DNA of 64,000 bases from Hofstenia miamia (Eukaryota; Xenacoelomorpha; Acoela). The stretch lies in contig SCFE01000021.1 in the NCBI GenBank assembly GCA_004352715.1, forward strand, positions 124,001-188,000, in the 5' to 3' direction. The notes under the pieces are model-generated. The model did no database searches. It was not told the DNA's origin and saw nothing but the letters and a program-made list of their open reading frames with translations. Of the stretch, positions 56,513 through 64,000 are shown one piece after another. A program made the position numbers and the translations under genes. Each line of letters opens with the position of its first letter. The stretch's first letter is position 1.

Positions 56513-57742
56513 CTTCTAAGTTGTGACAGAATGTGAATAAAGTTTTTAACCTGTTTCTGTTTTAATGTGATCAATGTTTCAAAGAAATTTTATTACACTT
56601 AAGAAACCCTTCGTCGAATATAGAGTCAACTATTTTTGTTATTTTGTAAGACTAAAGATTTTTCAAAAAGAACAGAATATTTTCACCATTTAAGCTTTAA
56701 TTTTTCAAAGGATTTATGAATTGAAGATAAGAAGAAACAATTAGAAATATTTGTGAAACTAGTTAAAATTTTATAATCTGAATGGAAACTCCCCCTATAT
56801 AGGATAATCATAATCATTGCAAAACGGAATGTTAATTCCAAACTAACTCATCCAACAATCAAGAGGTAAGCATCTGCTTCCATTTGTCACTAATTAATTC
56901 TCATTCCTTTCTTGTCTGCAGAGCATCTCAGGAAGTTTTACTAGTAGTTTCAAACCTAGGGTACTTGGAAAGGGGACAAAGCTCCTTGTTTTTTGAATTT
57001 TTCTTGCATATCGTTTCAGAGATGTTTATCCGGATTTTTACGTTATTATGAAACTAATTATTGAATATTTTTTATCATAAAAGTTATAATTTTTCATTGC
57101 TAGTAATTCAAGAATGTGATACAGATTATATTTTATTCACAGGAATTTTGATAAATCACTGCATACAATGACCCTGCTTCAATTGATGTTTGCATAATTA
57201 AGAAACAACTATTCACCGCAAACTGAAATTGTTATGCATTTTTAAAAAGGCTAAAATGTCAAAGAAGTGCTCTTTCTCTAATAGTGCAAAGGCAGAGATG
57301 ACTTAGGGGAATAGACACCCCTTCTTTTTTAAAAAAACATCTAAATATTATATGAAATTGCGAATCTTTAATACAATAATTGTGACAAAATATATAAATT
57401 TCAGTGGTTTTTATAAGATAAAAATTTGTTTTCAAAATACTTCCCGCGCTCCCTTCAATAAAAGGCATCTTAACAAGTCATGAGTATATTTTTACCTTAA
57501 AGTTTTTGTGGAAACCTCATAAATCAGTGAACTGTAAGATATGATTAGATTTTGAATAACTTCAAAATAAATAATGGTTTTATAATAATTCTAGGAACCT
57601 TTCTCGCTTAAAATTTTCTAGGTCTACACAAGGCACAAGGGGACTCTCACTTGCCATGATATAACACCACACTAATGTATTAACCTCTAGATATTAAAGA
57701 GGGGATTCGCAATAAATTATATTTCTGAATACAATTTTTACC

Positions 57743-57781
<39 letters not shown>

Positions 57782-60700
57782 TATATATAAATATATATAT
57801 ATATAATTATATGCTTCTGAAGTTAGGAATTTTCCAAGGTAGACAATATACATGTATTTCAGAAACTCGAATATTGCTAATAGTGCTAAAAATATATTTT
57901 ATGCCGGATTTAACACCTAAAATACCACTTTTTCAAAGAATATTTTTTTCCGGAATATTTTTTACGATTTATAATATTCATACAAAAAATACATAAATAT
58001 ACTTTGTTTGAATTTTGAGAAGGTATATTTTTACTGAGAAGTTCGAGCTCATTTAGGAGTCTTCAAACATATGCCTTCAAATAATGTAGATTGTAGGCTT
58101 GGCACCAGAAAGTTGAACCGCAAAATAACTTAGAAAATTTGTTAACCTGAGTAATAGTTAGAAGAAACGTTAATGATCTGTCCATTTCACAAAAACATGC
58201 ATAGAAAAATAATTCTTCAAAAATGTCTTTTAGTGATTGATAATGTATTACAAAGGACGTACATTGCCATTCAAATGATAACATTTACCTTATAAAGTTT
58301 TAGAGATTCCCTAAGATATTTGACAGATCGGTTGACGCTTTGGAACTTCAAATTTTATCCGGAGTCTTGACAAACAATGTCAATGATCTTCAGTCTTTAT
58401 TAAAACAATGGAAATTAGAGAATCTACAATATTTTTCATCTACATACAAAACTCACATAACTCATTTATTTTGCAAATATCTAAAACCTTAATTTTTAGA
58501 AGGGTTGCAGCAACATATTTCGATATCCTCTTTTTAAAAATAGGAAAATGGCATGTTTTATGAAGACATATTCAAATTATTACCTGCAATATTATTGCAT
58601 TCTAGTTGAATAGTAGTAAAATGTAGAAATATCTTATTAACATATTACGTGAATTTTCATATCAACTGATAGCAAAATTAATAAGCACAACGACGCAAAT
58701 ATGAGGGTAAGGCGAGAAGAAAATATACTTTAATTTAATCAATAGAAGCAATCACTTCTTTCCGCAATCTTAATCCGGACACCACAAATTTCTGATTTTT
58801 GTGAGGGAGCGGTACGGATATTAGTGAAGATTGCACACTTACATCTTTCCGTTTTAGATTTTCTGAATTTTTAGTCTTATATTGTTCTTGTAAACGATAG
58901 TCACTTTTTACACATGCAAAGTTTTGACACAAAGCTTACTAACTTCACTCTTTAAGGCTCATAAGGAAACTGAAGTTGTTTTAGTAGTAAAAACGTATGA
59001 TATTGCATTAAGCAGATGCTAAGCAGTTACCAAATTACATTTTGAAATGCATCTATAACACTACACTAGGGTGGTACACATATGTATCTGCAGCCCTTAA
59101 CTTATTCAATTGATGATTGAATGAATGTCAAGAAACTAGAATCCATATAAATGTTTCCTGAAATTGTGCTGACAAACGCCCTTTTTGCCCACATTATTCG
59201 TTTAATTATTAATATTTCCAAATTAGTGATCAAATTGATCAAACAGAAATATCATGCGGATTTGCTTTGATGGGACATATATATACCATCAAACCTCAAA
59301 ATTCTATTATTTATATTTTCAAAACTATTGTGATCCTTAGGGAAACGTCTTGTCATTAATGACTATATTATTTTAATATTATACACAGTATCTGCTATTG
59401 TACAGCAGTGTGAATTATTTTTATCTATATTCGTTTAGCAAACTATAAACACAACGTGCACTTTGAGTTGGTTTTAAATAACAAAAGAATTATCCATGTT
59501 GAGTATCGAAATTACAAAATTACCCTATCATTTGCCTTAGATTCCATTTTGTTTTGGCATTTAACTTGTAATAGTTTCATGATTTCAAATCCATATTGAA
59601 TTTGCAAAGGATTTTTACGAATAAAAATTTGTATTTACTCCCAAAGCAATATTTTCATTTTAGCCTTGTATATATATAATTATATACATATAGTATTTAC
59701 AAAAATAATACAAATGTGCAACATGATATATACAAAGACTAAGAAAATTACGTTAGTTTGCAAAATAAGAACAAAAAAACACATAACAAATTTTGTTTCA
59801 ACCGTCTCTTAAATGTTATTATTGTTGATGCATTGCGGATATAATATTGCTAATTTATATAAAAAATATACATTCAGCAATATTTCAAAATTCTAGGGGT
59901 CAAGTTATGTTTATTAAGAAATTTTTTATGAAATTTTTTGTTATGCGTGGGCAACCTCATGCAATTCTCCAAAAATGACAATTTCAAAAAAACTGAAATT
60001 GTACCAAACACAAATTGGGTTTGATAAAATTTCGAAAAATACATAAAATATTATCTTTTTCACATTAAATTTATTTTATTCCGAATATTTAGTGTAACTA
60101 TTAAAACACTTGTAAATGCATTTGCATATTTAATCTAGAGTATAATGAAGTATGATAAAGTACTTACTAAGTACGATTTATGGGTTTATTCTGTCATAAT
60201 CAATAAATAACTACTAGTTTATCTGTAAATATCTACTTAAAATTTCTATTTTTCATAATAAATGTGTTTTGAAGGTGTTATGATATCATAAAAATGTGTA
60301 GCAATAAATTTTCAAGCATCTGATACTCTCGCTCCATAAAACACTCCAAATTAAGAAATTTTGGTTTGTTTATAAAGTATGATATTCCTTTTACAATGTC
60401 TGCAGTCGCAGTCTTGGTTCAGAAGATGTGAAATAAATGCAATTTTTAGCAGTACATTGTTTTTTCATCGTCATAGAATACAATTAGTTTAAATCACAGT
60501 GAAATAATATGATTTGAATATTGTAACAAATCACATAAAACATAAATTATTGTAGAAATTTAGGAAATATAAATTTTCAATTTAAAATGTTCAAAGTTAA
60601 ATAGTAGCCTCATCTATAAAATACTAAAGCAACTCAAATGTTTAACAAGGCTGTTGATTATATTTAAATTTAAAATGGTCCAAAATGAATGATTGAAAAC

Positions 60701-62282
60701 TTTAAAAAAAATGTAAGAATTCTAGTTTACTGTTTTCCAATTGAAATTTGCGTAGAATTTCATAAACAAACAAAGCTTGAATCATGCTAAAAAGCAGCAT
60801 GATTGATTGTGATTAGTGCAGTCTTTCGATTCCATTCAGCATTTCCAAGATAGGGTCATACTTACGCCATTTACTTCTAGATGAATTAAGATACTGTCAT
60901 TCAAAAATATTGTTTAATGATTAATTTTTGATTTCATATATAGTTTTCATGATTTTACAATTCTTTAATACTTCTACGCACATATAAAAGTGTTATTGCG
61001 TGGCTTATGCCATGCGGATTTCACTTGTTGAATAATCAAATATATAAAAAGATGGAAGCAGCGCGGATTAGACACCTTAGCTTGAAAAAGTTCAGTAAAA
61101 CTGTACTGACTATTATTCAGCAGCCTATGCTCAATTTCATTCATTTTAGCACTAGAAGGATGGCATCGGTCATTTTGACCGCAAGTGGGTATTGCATCCT
61201 TAATAACTTTATCGGTACATGTTTTATACACCTCATACACTACGACTTTTAATTTTTCTCAGCAATCAATAAAAAAACAGCATATAGCGTTCAGTAAGTG
61301 CAATGCACTATTTTTGTGTTGTGTTCTACCTAAAAGGCCGAAAAGCTCAATTGGACTACAAATAACAGGTTTTGCCGTTTATTTGTCAAGATTCACACAA
61401 TTTCTTGTGGTTTATAAGCCTGTGTCTATCCATTTAAGTAGATATAATTAGTTCCAGAGGACGGCCTCCCCGTACCACGGCAATTCCCTCTCAGTTCTTA
61501 CTTGAGTTGGGTGATTATCAAGGAGAAAATGATATCTTTCCAACGTTCTCGCTAACTTTAGAGCTATTATATAGAGTATATATATTTTTTGGCAGTTAAT
61601 GTTAATAACTCTTTCATTGTGTTAAGAAAAACCTTTGTTAACCTTTGACTACTATTTTCATTGATAAAGGGATTCAGGTGAATGCAAGGAATAGAATTTG
61701 AGAATAAACGGTCAAAATGAGCACAGCCGTACTTTTTGGTATAACGAAAATCCTCTCTTTCTAGTGTTATCCGTCGAATTTCAAAAATTGTCTAGTAAAA
61801 GGTAAAATTTAGAACTGCTCTTCACAAAGGCCATATCAATGGGCTCAATTAGCATTGCCTAAATAGGCTGGGCTCATAATTTTTGAACATGCATGTGCAG
61901 TTGCCTTAACTAACAAAAATATCTGACCTATAGAGATATTGGAAATTTTGGACAAAGAATTTGCTCTACAAACTTTGTAGATGTCCTTAATCTATTGTAA
62001 ATATTTCAGTAAATGTCGCAATCGTTCCTATTATTTACAACCTGAAAACCTATTTGAATTTTCTTGGCATTGAGTTACTTTAAATCACGAAAAGCCCGCA
62101 TTTTGCTCATTCTAAGGTGTGTATGATAAATTAAGCATTTGGCAAGAGTGATTAAACGCCGTGCGTTCATGTGTGCACTCTAATATGATAAGCAAACGGT
62201 GAATAAACACGAGAAAAGTACAGTCAATTAGTTGAAGCTATTATTACTTACCGAGAATTTAGCTGTCTCTAAACGTCAAGCA
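56513..62282. other. Long AT-rich intergenic stretch
   Basis: Nearly 6 kb with TA-rich runs at 57751-57805 and 59680-59695 and no supported gene, RNA or transposon. The last few hundred bases probably contain the promoter and 5' untranslated region of the annexin gene, but no element could be pinned down. Confidence 0.45.
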
Positions 62283-64000
62283 ATGTCAACATCAGATGTA
62301 AGCCAAAGACCAATATCAGTCTGCAGCACAGCTAGTTTTCACACGGCAGTAAGGAGTTTATCTGATTCGAATAGCGAGGATGATTTAGGAGATGAGGAAC
62401 TGTCTGATTGTGGAACATTAAGAAGTCTGGAAAAACCCATTCTTGATTTAAAGACTTTGGCAAGTAATTCTACTAGTCGGGATTATCTTTACTATTCCAC
62501 ACCGGGAAATATGCCAAATACTAAGAATGCCGATGATAATGTCGAAGAAGAACTAGCTAGTGTAAACTTTCCAATGATTGATGATGAGTCTCCAGCAATT
62601 GTGGATGAAGAGAATATAAATCCTTTATCAACACAGGGGATGCCTAATCGTGTTGCAACTTTCTCTTCAATAATTCCGGAGAATAGTTCATGCAATTCAC
62701 TAAGCTCCCCTGATACACCCCCTTTAGAATTACTGTCAAAGACGTCTGAAACAAAGGACGAAAACTGTGAAAATAATTCATTTAATTTTACGTCATCAAC
62801 TTTGAAGCGATATGCTAGTTTAGGAACGCAGTTAAGCGCACCGACGATTTCGAGCACCAACGAATCTTTCCTTAGTGGTTCTGTGGAAAGTGAACTATCG
62901 CCATCTACCATAAAATCAGTTAGAAGGCGTAATACGTTTTCATCAAAACATAGTCGTTCCATAATTACAAACAAGGTTCTTGAAGACATTCATGAATGTC
63001 AAGATTTAGACATGAAGATGTGTGAAAGATGCATCTTTACATTTTCATCACATTCCTTGAAAAGACATCAACCGAGTCTCTCAAAAAGTTCTTCCTATAG
63101 AGCCTATGAATCTATTGAAAAATTGAAAAAACTTTTCCAAGAGAAGGCAAGTATTGAGCAACAACCTCTTGCAAATGATTGCCTGATCAGTGTGTTCTGC
63201 ACGATAAATTCAGATCAGCGGTTTGATCTTGTCAAAAAGTATGCAATGACATCAAACTCCAAACTGAAAGCAGATATTAAAATGTTTACTCGTAAGTGTA
63301 AATTCTCCAATCTGTATCAAAAAGTTATCTGTTATTTGCTACTACGTACTGAAGAATATGATGCCAAACTAATGCATAAATTCATCAATGGCGATATAAA
63401 CGATGCTTTTGTGATAGACGCTCTTTCATTCAGGACAAACATGCAGATTGAACTGATGCAAGGAGAGTTCCAGCGAATGACAGGCAAAAATTTGTATGAA
63501 CTGTTAAAAAATCGCTTGAAGACAGTCGCAAAGTCCGATAATCACACATTTGTAAAGCATCTTCTTCTGGCTCAACGAGATGAAACGTCAACTGTCAATG
63601 AGCGGTTGGCGCACTCAGATGCTGCTTTGCTCTTGTCCTCCCTTCAGCACAAACTCAAGATACCCATCTGGACTATACTTGGTGATAGAAACTTCGATCA
63701 AATTCGATATACACTTTTGATCTTTGAGAAAATCAGTTCTAGAGGAATCTCGGTAAAAGAGGCATTAAAAGACGAATATTATGGGACAATGTTCACTGGA
63801 TTCCAAAAACGACATGTCCTTGCTATAATCAACTATGCGATGGATCCTGCGAAATTTTTTGGCATGAGGATATATGACATGGGCTACCAAATGATAAAGC
63901 AAAACAGCAAAAGAATCTATGAACATTTCATCTGGACTATCATCACGAGAAGTGAGATTGATCTTAAGCTGATAGATGAGCGCTTCCACAGTATTTTTGT
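62283..64000 (+). CDS. Divergent annexin with long N-terminal region, 3' end outside window
   Basis: 572 codons open from ATG 62283 to the window edge with no intron or stop. Residues 1-300 are rich in Ser, Asp, Glu and Asn and look disordered, with a basic SVRRRNTFSS patch (about 220-229) and a CxxC-H-H cluster (Cys 247, Cys 250, His 257, His 262). From Leu 301 the text follows annexin repeats 1-4: repeat 1 LISVFCTINSDQRFDLVKKY; repeat 2 around YDAKLMHKFINGD to LLLAQRDE; repeat 3 from VNERLAHSDAALL through WTILGDRNFDQIRYT to DPAKFF; repeat 4 with IITRSEIDLKLIDERF. The GxGT calcium loop is absent (repeat 2 reads NGDIND; repeats 3 and 4 also lack it). Annexins bind acidic membranes through calcium; this one probably binds weakly, differently or not through calcium. 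Confidence 0.85.
   Translation, partial: MSTSDVSQRPISVCSTASFHTAVRSLSDSNSEDDLGDEELSDCGTLRSLEKPILDLKTLASNSTSRDYLYYSTPGNMPNTKNADDNVEEELASVNFPMIDDESPAIVDEENINPLSTQGMPNRVATFSSIIPENSSCNSLSSPDTPPLELLSKTSETKDENCENNSFNFTSSTLKRYASLGTQLSAPTISSTNESFLSGSVESELSPSTIKSVRRRNTFSSKHSRSIITNKVLEDIHECQDLDMKMCERCIFTFSSHSLKRHQPSLSKSSSYRAYESIEKLKKLFQEKASIEQQPLANDCLISVFCTINSDQRFDLVKKYAMTSNSKLKADIKMFTRKCKFSNLYQKVICYLLLRTEEYDAKLMHKFINGDINDAFVIDALSFRTNMQIELMQGEFQRMTGKNLYELLKNRLKTVAKSDNHTFVKHLLLAQRDETSTVNERLAHSDAALLLSSLQHKLKIPIWTILGDRNFDQIRYTLLIFEKISSRGISVKEALKDEYYGTMFTGFQKRHVLAIINYAMDPAKFFGMRIYDMGYQMIKQNSKRIYEHFIWTIITRSEIDLKLIDERFHSIF

Noticed and set aside
56296-56574. Poly-Ser and poly-Arg frames
   Set aside because: Both come from the (TTC)n array; no flanking coding sequence supports a gene.
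62492-62989. 165-codon minus-strand frame
   Set aside because: It lies antisense to the annexin N-terminal region, whose own frame continues into recognisable annexin repeats; the Ser-rich codons keep the other strand open.
63765-63989. Minus-strand frame opposite annexin repeats 3-4
   Set aside because: It is a shadow of the annexin coding strand.

Overview
This is a repeat-rich, AT-rich stretch of an animal nuclear genome, most likely an invertebrate. The evidence is spliced genes with GT-AG introns, very short introns (41-44 nt) beside introns of 5-8 kb, and a mixed load of mariner, hAT, LINE and DIRS-like elements. It also carries a transposon-borne protein family that I know from arthropod and cnidarian genomes. 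The species cannot be fixed from the sequence. It is a draft scaffold: there are eight N runs and seven single-N joins, and at least two of those joins sit between identical flanks that look like unmerged contig overlaps.

Host genes. (1) A complete seven-exon uracil-DNA glycosylase gene (UNG) lies on + from 22591 to 38886. It encodes 253 aa with an intact GQDPYH motif, LLLN strand and HPSPLS loop. Introns 2 and 4 are 44 and 41 nt; introns 5 and 6 are 8.1 and 5.2 kb and packed with transposons. (2) The last two exons of a second, diverged UNG lie on + at 4739-4917 and 5590-5727. They appear again, base for base, at 6188-6366 and 7039-7176, almost certainly an assembly duplication. Its loop reads HPSPFS. 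(3) The 5' part of a divergent annexin gene starts at 62283 and runs off the right edge: 572 codons, open throughout, with about 300 residues of Ser-rich N-terminus and annexin repeats lacking the usual calcium loops. (4) Two linked exons at 11218-11555 encode a C-terminal RING-like domain that has lost two zinc ligands. (5) A possible unrecognised exon lies on - at 48345-48509.

Layout. 1-2107: transposon family X, a 1-kb gap and a broken mariner. 2108-4738: DIRS-like retroelement on -, abutting the second UNG. 4739-7176: second UNG and its duplicate. 7964-9970: LINE with endonuclease, RT and a 2A-like motif. 11218-12508: RING exons and a BED-finger fragment. 17480-17880: Tc1/mariner remnant. 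19885-20931: mariner shard wedged between identical 319-bp blocks. 22591-38886: UNG with nested elements, including a 2.9-kb direct duplication on either side of exon 6 and a 57-bp minisatellite. 40090-41200 and 41383-43840: two LINEs. 53640-56170: LINE interrupted by a 1,065-bp hAT copy with an 8-bp target duplication. 56178-62282: unannotated AT-rich DNA. 62283-64000: annexin.

The transposons have shaped the genes here. They inflate the UNG introns, lie within tens of bases of a UNG splice acceptor, and place near-identical direct repeats around an exon that carries active-site residues.
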